Of a stretch of 64,000 nt of DNA, positions 49,287-59,722 are shown piece by piece (the first letter of the stretch is position 1; every line of letters starts with the position of its first letter). The stretch lies in assembly GCA_934045905.1 (NCBI GenBank), contig OW203764.1, forward strand, positions 25,780,954 through 25,844,953, read 5' to 3'. The position numbers were made by a program, and so were the translations under genes. This DNA is from Leuctra nigra. Its lineage: Eukaryota > Arthropoda > Insecta > Plecoptera > Leuctridae. A model generated the notes under the pieces. That model worked only from the letters and a program-made list of their open reading frames with translations. It had not been told where the DNA came from and did no database searches.

Positions 49287-50126
49287 TTATCCTAAATATT
49301 TATAATTTTGGACAAAGTCAATTTTAGAGGTACAGCCAATACACTCTGAAACTGGACTCATTTGATGTAAACAATCATATGTATGATAAATAATATTAGC
49401 ATTTATAAATTGATCTTTATTATATGGTGAACGAATATGCAATATTTTGGTCTTGTCAGCATTAATTACTAAATTTTGATCGTGAGTAAATTTTAGTATA
49501 CTTGTGAAAGCTTGTTGCAAGGACTCCGCAGCTACTTCAAACGAACGATGGGAAGAGATTAGTATTGTGTCATCAGCATACATATAGGTTTGACAATTTA
49601 ACACGTGGTTTGACATCTCATTTACATAGATTAAATACAATATCGGTCCCAAAATTGACCCCTGAGGTACTCCAGATTCAATTTCCTTAACACTGCTGTA
49701 AGTATCTCCGACTCGAACCAAAATTTTCCTATTTTCTAGATACTTTAAAAACCATCCTAACAGAGGACCTCTTATACCAACTTTCTCCAGTGCAATTAAT
49801 AATTTAGCGTGGTTCAAAGTATCGAACGCTTTAGAAAAATCTATAAACAGTACCAACACATGCATATTAAGATTTAATCTTGTATTTACATAATCCGAGA
49901 ACAGTGCCAACAAGTCCCCCGTACTCTTACCTTTTTGGAAACCGAATTGAACAGAAGTAATAATATTAAATTTTATCAAGTAGTCGGATAGTTTCATAGC
50001 TATACATTTTTCCACAATTTTATTAATAATAGGCAACAGTGCAATAGGTCTATAATTACTGAACGACATGTGGTCACCTTTCTTATAAATTGGCCTGACA
50101 ATAGAGATTTTTAACTTATCAGGCAC
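49287..50126 (-). pseudogene. LINE reverse transcriptase (motifs 1 to C)
   Basis: Contains YKKGDHMSFSNYRPIALLP, FGFQKGKSTGD, motif A VLFIDFSKAFDTLNH, motif B ESGVPQGSILGP and motif C YMYADDTILIS, so all catalytic aspartates are present. Ends at a stop (49287-49289) in NYKYLG-stop. The next 23 codons and the following frame (49217-48714) are in the same phase, so a single nonsense change separates the two halves. Probably a Jockey- or CR1-related lineage, distinct from the LINE at 19660. Confidence 0.93.
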
Positions 50127-50140
50127 AAAGCTACGTCTGA

Positions 50141-51010
50141 CCTAAGTTTTTTTCGGTTCAAACGAAAACGTATTGTTAGGTTAAAGCAGAAAACTGTTTC
50201 ATTCAAGTATAGAGAAAACACTTTATTAATAAAATTATGATGCTATTAGTTTATTGAACTATTTTTTGAAATGATCTTGGTCCCCTTTCCGGTAGGGCGA
50301 AAGGCATTATTGCTCTTTATTATACTATATTTTAAATACGCACATAGATGCATTGGCTGTCGGTTTAGTTAGAGTGTTTTTATGTGGGAAATGTAAATTA
50401 TACCCTAAACCTCAGGGGTTTCCGCCATAGTGCAACATTTTTAAATAATGAGATTTGGACAATTTCCGGTCCACATCCCCATCACTTGTTGAACCCAAGC
50501 CCCTTCTGACGTCATCAGTTAGTCACGTGGTCCAGTCTCCAGAGAGAAGAGTGAAGAGGGTAACACGTGATCTCTCGCTCACTTCCAGCCCGACTGTGAC
50601 CTGTGTGCACGCAGCAAGACTCAACTGAAAGATCATTAACTAGAAGCCGAAGACGAAACATCCCCACGCCATCAAGAAGAGTGATTCATTCGCTTCCTGA
50701 CACTCGGTAATCGTCTTACAACAAGTCAGGAGATGGGAGTGCTTTGCGCCGATACTCCAGAGAGCTTTGAGCTGGAGGTCTGATGCGGTATTAGACAAAT
50801 GAGCTTTATTGGATTATCACGAGATACAAAAGTGTTGCTTTTTCATTTCTGGAAACATGCAGTTTTTGACGTTTGTTTTTTGAGCTTTAATCGGACATTC
50901 CGTTCATTTCAGTTGTCAGAAGTGGACATTTTATTCTGCATCTAAAATAAAATAATGTTTCCTTTACATTTTGTACTGAACTGGAGCAAAATCTCAACAA
51001 ATTAAATTAC
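50141..51010. other. Intron 1, nothing recognised
   Basis: Moderately GC-rich patch at 50480-50780 without a usable frame. Confidence 0.5.
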
Positions 51011-51160
51011 ATCTAGTGGAGCGGTCACTCCAATCAGCCAAGTCATATCCCGCACACACTCTCCCACAAAATATCGTTAAAATGCCGAAAGTATAAAACG
51101 GCTGAGGAGCTGACCAATCACTTTTACACCGAGGCGATAACCGTTACAACTACAAAATTA
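51011..51160 (-). mobile_element. Helentron-like element, 3' terminal fragment (copy 4)
   Basis: Begins ATCTAGTGGAGCGGTCACTC and continues with AGCCAAGTC and GCTGAGGAGCTGACCA, matching the hairpin end of copies 1 and 2 for about 125 bases before diverging. One change (CGCTCC to CACTCC) weakens the hairpin stem. Confidence 0.8.
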
Positions 51161-53241
51161 TAATCAGTAAAAGCAACATGACTTACCAAGTTTTGCTGAC
51201 ACATAATTCATATTAATCAAACTTTGAAATATAGATACAACTCATTTATGAGACTTGATGGAAAAAGTATACTTATCATATCCGTGTTATTCAAGTTATT
51301 GTTATAAAAAAATACCCGTTTCAAAGTTCTAAGCAACGTTGTTTAGAAGAAACTTCAACCTTTGCGCCGGTGAAATGATACACAAAAACTTGAGCAGCTT
51401 GCGGCAACTTCCTTCACGTGGTGACACGAAGAACTCCTGTCCTACGACATTGTTGAAGCAACAACACGACAATAGCTGCGAGCCACTCTAACCTAACATC
51501 TCAGTTGACGCCGTTAATTACATCTACACGTAAGAGATATTGAATTAACAAGTTCCAACGCACGGTGTTTCGTTGACAGTTTTGCTATGCGTATTTTAAT
51601 GAGCTACGAACAACGGGAGAATATAAATTACGTCATTGTATTGTAAAGTGTACGCAGCAAAGACCCGACAATTAATTTTCACTAATTAAGTGTTTAGTAA
51701 CAGCTGACTTGTGACGTGGACGTGTAAAATTTGAATAAAACAGCGTTGGGGCGAAGAGGGCTGATAGACCGAGTAGAAGAAGAACATCCCGCCAACAATA
51801 TGAACAGGTGTTCTAGTAGGTTAATGGCGAAGGATGAATTATTTTGAAGATGCTGATGAAGAAGTCTAGGATCATGGTTGAATGATATTAGGATAGAAAG
51901 TGCGAAGTTAAGACTGTTGTTATTAGCATGGAATTTTACTTTTCCTCGCGACTGAGGGAAACCACGAAACAGTCTCAGTCAGGAAAATAGACCACGGGAA
52001 TTGAACTTCAGAACTTCGGAGTTCCACATCGTTACCCTGATCGTGTTTAACATCACTTCTTGGCTAACACTTCGATTCTTTAAGATGGCGAAAACGCCTT
52101 TAGATGCCGTTATGACCTAAGAGCATCCTTTTCTTCAGGATGAGTGTCAATAAGTATGTCATATTATTTAAGTATCCCTGAGTGTTGGTTAACGGGATCC
52201 GGAGAGCATCAATATAGGTGTAGAAACGCCGTCTCGATTTTCGCTCAAGGAAGAAAGATTCTCAGATAGAATAGTAGTTACGATCATGGCTTCCCAAATC
52301 GTGTCTAAACTTACACTGACAAGAGCAGACGCTGGTATTGAAAGTACAAGCTTGGTCAAGAGGTATTTGCAGAAACGAAATGCTCACGGAATAGCAGATT
52401 AGAGTTATGTAGAACACTCGAGAGCGGGGAAACCCAAGGAAGTGTAACTAACATTCTTCGCCGTTGAGTTATGGCGGGAGGTACTAGAGGTTCTCAAAGT
52501 CTCAATAAGGTGAAAGAAAGTCTGAAGGGGAGAAACAAACGTAGCATCAGAGTGATTTGTAGATCCGTTGATATACGACCATTGTAGGGGAGAGTAGAGT
52601 GAACTTAGTCAAGAAAATGGAAAGACAATTCAGAAACCTGGGGAGGCTTTTTAGAAAATAATTGAGAGAAGATTGCGTGTATCCTGACTGGATCAATCTC
52701 AGCAAAAGGGCACTTGTGACGAAGGAATACCTTGGAGTCAAGTTAGTTCAGCAAAAAAATACAAGAAACTAATCCTCACCCACAATCCGGGAAACACAGA
52801 TGAAGCTGTAGAGAAGTGAGAGAGCGCGATATATAACTAAACTGGCTAAGTTATGGAGTTTCGAAACTTCTATCGAAATTGAAGAGAAAAGATTAAGTTC
52901 TAATATTGACATCAAGAGGCAGAAGGGGAAGAGTGTCATAAAGATTTCTAGAGGGTGAAAAACACCGCAATATGAGTTTATCAACAGCAGGTGAAAGGGG
53001 AAAGACAAAGGGAGTTTTCAGCCGCGAACTTTATTAATGACAGCAGTTGAAATCTACGTATAGAATCAGAGGTGTAAATTCGCAACAGTACTAAAAGCAC
53101 GTAATTAAAGAATGAGAGAGAAAGTTTCGGAAAGTTAAACAGATTAGCAGATGGTATTAGGAAGTAGAATAGGAATGGTTTATCACAAACTGTCCACTAC
53201 CTACAGTTGTTAGTTTGTGGAGTCTATAAAAAGGTACTTAC
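51161..53241. other. Intron 1 next to the exon 1 donor; GA-rich, no gene
   Basis: From about 51750 to 53220 the plus strand is unusually rich in GAAG/AGAG words, giving Leu/Phe/Ser-rich minus-strand frames (52547-52741, 52769-53008) that match nothing. Could be a decayed coding or repeat region; not resolvable by eye. Confidence 0.4.
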
Positions 53242-53370
53242 TTCTTGGTACGGCTTGGACTGTGGATGCATGTCTCTGTAAAGCTCGCACTCATAACACG
53301 GTGCTCGTTGAGCAGACACTCGCTGCATGATGGACAGTAGAACAAGCGCCGCGCGCAGTACGCCGTCCAT
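53242..53370 (-). CDS. Ccn: CCN-family gene, first coding exon (signal peptide)
   Basis: The exon runs from 53386 (after acceptor TGTTGCAG) to 53242 (donor GAA|GTAAGTA, a near-perfect consensus); the ATG is at 53370-53368, 16 bases into the exon. It encodes 43 residues: MDGVLRAALVLLSIMQRVSA is a clear secretion signal with a hydrophobic core and a likely cleavage after VSA, followed by a short stretch with two cysteines (CYEC). It ends in phase 0, which fits the phase-0 start of the IGFBP exon. The high GC and codon use differ sharply from the AT-rich intron. The acceptor and signal-peptide part is tandemly duplicated just upstream on the gene. The link to the IGFBP exon 25.7 kb away is inferred from strand, phase and logic, not from a transcript. 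Confidence 0.78.
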
Positions 53371-53578
53371 CGCTGCGGTTACAACCCTGCAACACACGTG
53401 TGAACATTTACATGGCGTATTTACTCAATAGCTTGTACATTGAGCAGACACTCGCTGCATGATGGACAGTAGAACAAGCGCCGCGCGCAGTACGCCGTCC
53501 ATCGCTGCGGTTACAACCCTGCAACACACGAGCATGACTGCATGAGTGTGAACATTACATGGCGTATTTACTCAATAG
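53308..53578 (-). repeat. Two-copy tandem duplication across the CCN start exon
   Basis: Bases 53308-53398 and 53440-53530 (91 bases each) look identical, and the following 53399-53431 and 53547-53578 match with one base of difference. The duplicated unit (about 132-139 bases) covers the 3' end of the preceding intron, the splice acceptor, the short 5' UTR part, the ATG and all of the signal peptide. The upstream copy has 16 extra bases (53531-53546). The near identity suggests a recent duplication; an assembly error is possible but would need to reproduce the unique 16-base difference. Confidence 0.9.
53425..53502 (-). pseudogene. Duplicated signal-peptide exon encoding a 25-residue mini-ORF
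   Basis: This is the upstream copy of the CCN start exon. The first 21 codons are identical to those of the real exon (start codon, signal peptide, SAQ). It then diverges, adds four codons (CTSY) and stops at TGA (53427-53425). The same acceptor sequence lies in front of it at 53518/53519. If splicing uses this distal acceptor, the mRNA would carry this short ORF ahead of the true start. It could be a harmless duplication, an upstream ORF that lowers translation, or an alternative-splicing decoy. Confidence 0.7.
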
Positions 53579-54052
53579 AGGGTTCATTACGCGAGTCCCA
53601 TTGCGTCGCCTCTAATCAGGTATCTCATTACATTGACGTCGTACCCTACCCTAGGGTCATATCATCTTTGTGGAGGCGATTTGTCAAGGAACAACTTGAA
53701 GTAGAAGATCTTATAACATATATTGGGGCTTAGAAATTGATTGCTGACCTATTTGTGTATGATTGCTCGTTGCGGAAGTTTCCATTCAGTATTGTCTGAG
53801 CTTTGTTAAAAAATATCAAATTTTTATGTCTAGCTACATGTTAATGAATAGGCAGGTGAACGCACCCAATTTTAATAACAGTTAATTAACTTTTGTCTCG
53901 TAAACGATCTAATGAAATATTCTTGTAACTTCTTCAGATTATATTAACAAGTAATATATTAACCATTTTAGAAAGGAGATGGCCCTTAAAAGATATTAAA
54001 ATTGATCGTGGAAATTTAACGTAAAAACAAGAAGTTAAGACAAATACATTTA
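53579..54052. other. 5' intron or upstream region of the CCN gene, nothing recognised
   Basis: Lies beyond the duplicated start exon. A branch-site or promoter could not be assigned. Confidence 0.4.
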
Positions 54053-54199
54053 GGCCCGGTCTTTCAATACTCTGCTAATGTCTCAATTAGCTGTTAACAG
54101 TTAGTTAGTACAAAACTCTGCAATTCAATTGGTTGTTGCCATGACAATAGAGCCCTAATCAACCGCTTAAAAGTTAGCAGAGTATTAAAAGACCGGCCC
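54053..54199. mobile_element. PIF/Harbinger-type MITE, 147 bp
   Basis: Inverted ends GGCCCGGTCTTTCAATACTC and GGGCCGGTCTTTTAATACTC, flanked by TTA on both sides (54050-54052 and 54200-54202). The 3-base TTA duplication and GGCCGGTC end are typical of PIF/Harbinger MITEs. Interior includes a second TTAGCTGTTAAC-type word. Confidence 0.85.
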
Positions 54200-57100
54200 T
54201 TAATAGAAACAATATTATTTTTGTTGGGTAATTTCCTTCCAAATCAAGGAGTCGTATAATATGCAAGATTCAATTTCTCCACTTTTAGTCCCGTAGGGAG
54301 TAAAACCAGTGACGTAACTAGGCCATAGCTATAATTTTGATAAGAATAAAGCTTTCTTTACGAGTGGAGAAAACATAATAGTATTTTACAACACGAATAC
54401 TTCTCATAAATAAATACGTTCTACCAGTTTTACATTAAGTAATGTGCACGGATCTGTAATTTATTCTCGTGACTTGAATAATGCAAGTCTCAGCTCTGAA
54501 CTCTGTAGACTTAACAATGCATGCATTAAAGTGCAGTTCACTTCTTATCCATTAATGCATCCAGCTTTTACATCACCGCATCATCTAAATCATGTATATG
54601 TTACGAACTGATCCAATGTTGCCAGCTTTGTCAGCCTCTTATGCAGGATCATGTTGCGTTACTCTCAAGTAAGTATCAAGTTGGCAGCAATGTCAATGAA
54701 AGATGAAGCGCTCGAGGACGAAGCAAAGCAAAATCTGACACTTTGAATCTTCTGATAATACTGAGAACACTTGAAGCAATTAAGTATTACAAACGATGAA
54801 CCGTGACAATGAAATTGACTCATGAATTTCAATGATGCTTGTAAGTTCTTTGTTCGTGATTCCCTCTTTGTTTGACATGAAAATCACTGGTGATGTTTAT
54901 TATTAATTAGTAAGAGATCACCCTTAAAGACTGTGTTCGATAAAATCTATAATTTAGTATCATTATGTATAACTGCTCATCAATACAACATTAAAAACTG
55001 TTTGATATATACTCATTTAAAATGTTGAGAAAATCACACACCTTTGCCACCAGTTGTAGAGTAATTACACGTTATTTTCTTTGATATTAATTAAATGCTC
55101 GTCCATTTCACTTTCTATTAAATACGTGCATAAGTATTTAATATTAATCAAATCATCGTTTTATTAAATCCCACAAATGCCACCAACTGTAATAAACATA
55201 AAAGTATTTGTTTCAAACTATTTGTCAAAAGTTTCATTTTGTGATGAAACATCGTATTCATTACGAAATATGAGATAACTTAAGTTATTATTATTATTAT
55301 TATTATATTAATGTAATTAAAATCCGAGAAACTGACAGAAACTGTATCATCGAACCAATACAATTATTTAAATGTTCTGGGAATTGGAATGTATGCAAAC
55401 TTTCAGTCAACATTGTAAATTAACCATTACAAAGTATAAAACATTCAATTATTGCAATTTTGTTGTAATATACAAATAATTCTAATGGAAGTTCATAAAT
55501 ATGTATATAAAATCAAGATAAAAGATCTATTTATTATTAACAAAAGCACATATTGAGTTGTTGCACTGTTGTTGTTAAAAGAATAATTTATTTCTCCTTT
55601 TCGCTGCCAATTTTCTATTATATTATTTTTTCATTTATCACACACATGACATCACATACAATGATATTATCAATAAATAATCTTGGATATGAGAAAAGAT
55701 TGTTTATCGTAAATTGAACAAAGAGTTCGAGTACATTGACGACGACTGGAATACCATCTCCCCAGAAGCTCTGTACTCTCAAAAGCTCGAATAGCAAGTG
55801 ATGAAAATCTGTCGAGAACTCGGCGTGGAACTAAAGTGCAGCGCCGTCAGTTTAAATAAGAGATTAGAGACGAAGTGCTCGCAAGTTTTCTGATATTACG
55901 TCTAATTAGATTGCTTTCTTGTTGATTATTATCGGAAATATGCTATTTAATTAAATTACTCAATTAATTTCTTGCAAGTTGGAAGGAAAGTCAATTAACT
56001 TAATAACTTTGGACTGAGTTTTCTTCTTAAAGTAGATTTAGTTTTACATCTACAAGAAAATATACGGCGTGCTCTTAAAATAAGCGTTGATTATTAATCG
56101 AAAAAACTTGTTAAAAGTCTTACACTTTGCGTCTGATTGCCCTTGCTAATTATCAACAGGGTAATTAAGACTTATATCCCCTTCTATACCAGACACTTGA
56201 GAAAAGCAATCGTCTACTCCAGATATATGTTGTTTCATTGTGTTCATTGTATGTTGTTGTTACAGTTTACTGTTACTCTTTTAGTTTTTTTAAATTAATG
56301 GTTCAATTGAAATATTTTAAAACTTATTATATTGTAAAAAAATAAAAAAATAAGCAAAAACGTGATCATCTTCATGATTTTACACAAAAATTGCAACTCT
56401 TTGCCAGTTTAAGAGAACCTACTTCACACATTAGCGGCTGTACCACACACCAGTTTCCATGCACCAAAGATATGAACTATCAACATAACTAGAAATGCTC
56501 AAACAGAATCGTGGGTCTTCCATATTGGAAAAAGCTGCAAAATCACCATGGGTTAGCATTTTCTAAACGTAAATCCTGTTAACATCCGTGATAATAATCT
56601 TGTTACAATTGCATTGTACCGGCATCGACCGCAGGTTCACGTCCCATTCTGTTCGCTAACATTGACTGTCGACACAATGGCGAAGTGAGCCAGACAGAGG
56701 CCGATGTCTTCGCAAGGGGTATTATTTTGATAGTTGACTGCGACTCGGTGAACTCGTAACTACTTGAACCCGGGGGCTGTCTGATGCCAGTCCCATGTAC
56801 GCGACAGTGACACATAATCTTTAGCGTAACATGTGATTTACAAAGAATTCTTATTTTATCCAACCACTTTTTTCTCAGATAGAAATGCAGTAGGAAAATT
56901 CAAAAGGGGTGACTCGTCCCTTTTTACACTTGTTTCGCGTCTCATGGTTCCCGTAATTTTGGTATGTATGAATCTTTGTATTAGGCTAAAAGTAGGACAC
57001 ATAACATCAATCTAGAAACTATTAATGATTTTAATATAACAAAATCCTCTGATCAGTTGTGACAAAAACAGATAGTCTTGTGGCCAGACAAACGAAAAAT

Positions 57101-57466
57101 TGAAACTTTCATGTTTTTGAGAGGAAAAATGTCTTTCTCGCTTTTTTCGATTGTTTTTTTGTACTATCAAGTCGAGAAATAATCGATTTCAAAACATCAA
57201 AACAAGCACTTAAAATACCACGAAATATTATGTCAAAACAAAATTATTTTAGTGTGGAGGTACTTTATTTGCATCGTATATATTTACTTTGCTTCGCAAA
57301 TAATAATGTTTAAACTCGTATGCAGTCTATTTTAGTGATCTTGAACTTTCGTTCAAATATCTGAAAAAGGGTCTGAAATTTAAAAAGTTATGTTTTCTAC
57401 ACTGTATTGCAGTCAGATGTAAAACAGAATTACAGGGTAAGCCATGCTTCACAGCGGTCTTGCGGG
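54200..57466. other. About 3.3 kb upstream of the CCN start exon, nothing recognised
   Basis: Expected to hold the non-coding first exon and promoter, which cannot be located by eye. Contains an (ATT)n run near 55288-55304. Small frames lack support. Confidence 0.45.
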
Positions 57467-57500
57467 CAGTGTTGAATCCAGGCATACCTGAGGGAGACAA

Positions 57501-57535
<35 letters not shown>

Positions 57536-59088
57536 GGAAAATATTCTATTTCCACATACACTTTCTTCTGTACTTCTCTCATTTCGCAAATAAGTCATGT
57601 GTCTTTTTAAATGACAAAAAAAACATCTTAAAACAATTTTCCTACTTCAAATGACTCATATTGGGAGTGAATTTCAATATCTGATGCGAATACCAGCTCA
57701 CGGCATTTCATATTCTCCAGAACATTTTACAAACGCTACTGTTCCCCTAATTTGACACCTTTTGCACTCTCAATCCTGTAATTCTAGACCTCCTTTAGAT
57801 TGCAGATCTGGCACACCCAACATGATCTAAAATGATTTTAAACTAATCTAAGATAATCAGTTTTAAAAAATTTCGCTGCGCGGCAGTTTTCGGTGGGGGG
57901 AGGGGGAGGGGGGGGCAAACTTCCCAGACCTCCTCTTGAGTCCACCTATAACCATAATAATAATTTTGCCCCCCCCCCCCCCCCCAGGGCTGAAACGTCT
58001 GAATACAACACTGCTTGCGGGCTGTCCGGCAACTACAATGACATCAACTACATTCCGACTACTCCTGTCACTACTCAACTCCGTGTACATGTCAAGCCAG
58101 TGTCACGCGTTCCTGTCAACTAATGCTAATGCTGAGTCAGGTAGCAGCTGTGATTGGCCGTGATATCAACTGGGCAATGGGAGACATTTCCCCAGCTAGG
58201 CAAGTTGCCAACAGCTCCATTTCCCCGAGCAGACAGAACGGCGAGTCAGCTAATCAGCGCACTTCACAAGGTAACAAGTGCTATCGTATGGCCACTGCCG
58301 TCCGCTGACAGATGAAACTAGTTCGTGAATACATTCGGAGAAGGAATCCGATGGATAACAGATTAAAGTCGCTGCGACTGACATTCGGGAAGATCAGATG
58401 TAAACATGAAAGAAAATCTATATGTGGTAAGATATCATTCTACATTCCTCTTTGCTCTATTCCTATAGCCAACCGACAGCCTCACAGTTGATGGCATATA
58501 ATACATCAAAGTTCAGAAGGCAAAGAAAAATACTACCCTTGTCTACTTATGTTCTTTTATAAGTAGGGGATAAAATAATGTGAGCATGAGTTATCTTGGT
58601 TTCTACAAGTTGACATTTTCGATTGTTGTGTAACAATGAATAAAAAGACGTACTCAGATTCTCAAGTCTAGACTAATGATTACGAAAAAAATAAAGGGTT
58701 GTAGGTGGACTTGGTGAACCTCCTTCCCAGAAAACTGGCGCGCAGCAAAATTTTTGAAAACTGACTATCTTAGATACTAGTTTAAAATCATTTTAGAGGG
58801 GGTCTGTCAGAAATGCAAGGAGGTCTCATAAAGGAGGTCTATAATGACAAGTGCAAAAGGTGTCAAAGTAGGGGAAAAATAGGATTTGAAAAATGTTGCC
58901 CGAAAATTTCGTGGAATATTCGAAATAATCTAAAACTGTTTTAAGATATTTCTTTGTAAATTTAAAAAGCGCATGCCTTATTTGTGAATTGAGAATACAT
59001 AAAAAAGTGTATATTGAAATAGAATATTTTCCCCGGGGGAGGGAGTAGCCTTTCCCCCCTCAGGTGTGTATGCCTGGATTGAACACTG
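57467..59088. mobile_element. Foldback element with arms of about 400 bp
   Basis: Ends CAGTGTTGAATCCAGGCATAC and, inverted, CAGTGTTCAATCCAGGCATAC differ by one base. Arms (57467-57900 and 58700-59088) remain alignable, with shared words GGGGAAAATATTCTATTTC, GACACCTTTTGCACT, AAATGATTTTAAACTA and GCTGCGCG. A 30-base C run (57504-57533) and other G/C runs lie inside. The middle (57980-58690) is unique and GC-richer. No matching 8-base duplication flanks it, so the hAT assignment (CAGTG start) is tentative. Confidence 0.8.
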
Positions 59089-59722
59089 ATTTTGTAAATG
59101 TTGTTGTGTGGGTCCACTTTAGATTATCAAGAGTCTGATTTATTGTATGGCAAAAAGCTCATTTGAAACTTTTTAGACTATCTGTATTGTAACAAGGCTT
59201 GACATAATGGGTACAAGCAGTCACATACATTTGTTAATTCAATGAGAGCGGCCACTTTGTCAAGGCATGAGATTAGCAGTAGGCCCTTAGTGTCGTTGGC
59301 GTAACACTCTGTAACACAGTGGAGACATGTTCGCAGTGGAGTAATCGATATGTTGGGGCTTGTGATTGCGTGTGGCACGATATGTCTAGTCCAAGCTTCC
59401 TACTGACTTCAAATATATCCAGCGAGGTTCAACTTGAACGTGGTTCATAGAGCTCAGACAGACTTGATATGTCAGCAGGTTAGAAAAATGTTGAAGATAG
59501 CTATACAAGTTTGTCATTAGGTATTTACTTTTATCCTTGTGTGTGAATGATTTTGGATACGTCTGATAGACGGCCATACAACTGCAGATCAATATTTTTG
59601 AAGAATAAAATGCATTTGTGCATTTTCCATTTGTGGAAGGAATTTGTGTAACAATTGGAAGTGGTAGAGGATGAGTAGGATGACCAAGCGTGGTCAGCCG
59701 GTTTCTACTTGTCCTGCGGTCC
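59089..59722. other. Spacer, nothing recognised
   Basis: Between the foldback element and a LINE tail; short frames only. Confidence 0.5.

Larger units (their letters stand above)
48374..50140 (-). mobile_element. 5'-truncated LINE, minus strand, with poly(A) tail
   Basis: The poly-T run at 48375-48396 is the poly(A) tail of a minus-strand element. The coding part spans reverse transcriptase to the C-terminus; the 5' end stops at the PDKLKISIVRPIYKKGD segment, at about 50140. It is in the sense orientation of the CCN gene, within intron 1. No clear target duplication was found. Confidence 0.9.
8586..53386 (-). other. Ccn: CCN-family gene, span of the exons visible here
   Basis: Three minus-strand exons (53386-53242, 27508-27298, 8677-8586) join into one reading frame of 144 residues: signal peptide, whole IGFBP domain, first part of a VWC domain. 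Each internal boundary has an AG acceptor and a GT donor, and phases match (0/0, then 1/1). The order signal-IGFBP-VWC is that of CCN matricellular proteins, secreted modulators of growth-factor and integrin signalling; CRIM1-like proteins share the domain types but do not normally place VWC straight after IGFBP. An acceptor before exon 1 implies an upstream 5' UTR exon. The remaining VWC, TSP1 and cystine-knot exons were not found in bases 1-8585 and probably lie outside. Introns of about 25.7 and 18.6 kb hold most of the repeats listed here. A missing small exon between exons 1 and 2 cannot be excluded. Confidence 0.82.

Noticed and set aside
57893..58163. Gly/Pro-rich proteins
   Set aside because: Start in G/C homopolymers within the foldback element; only the non-repeat tail might merit a look and is listed as a finding.
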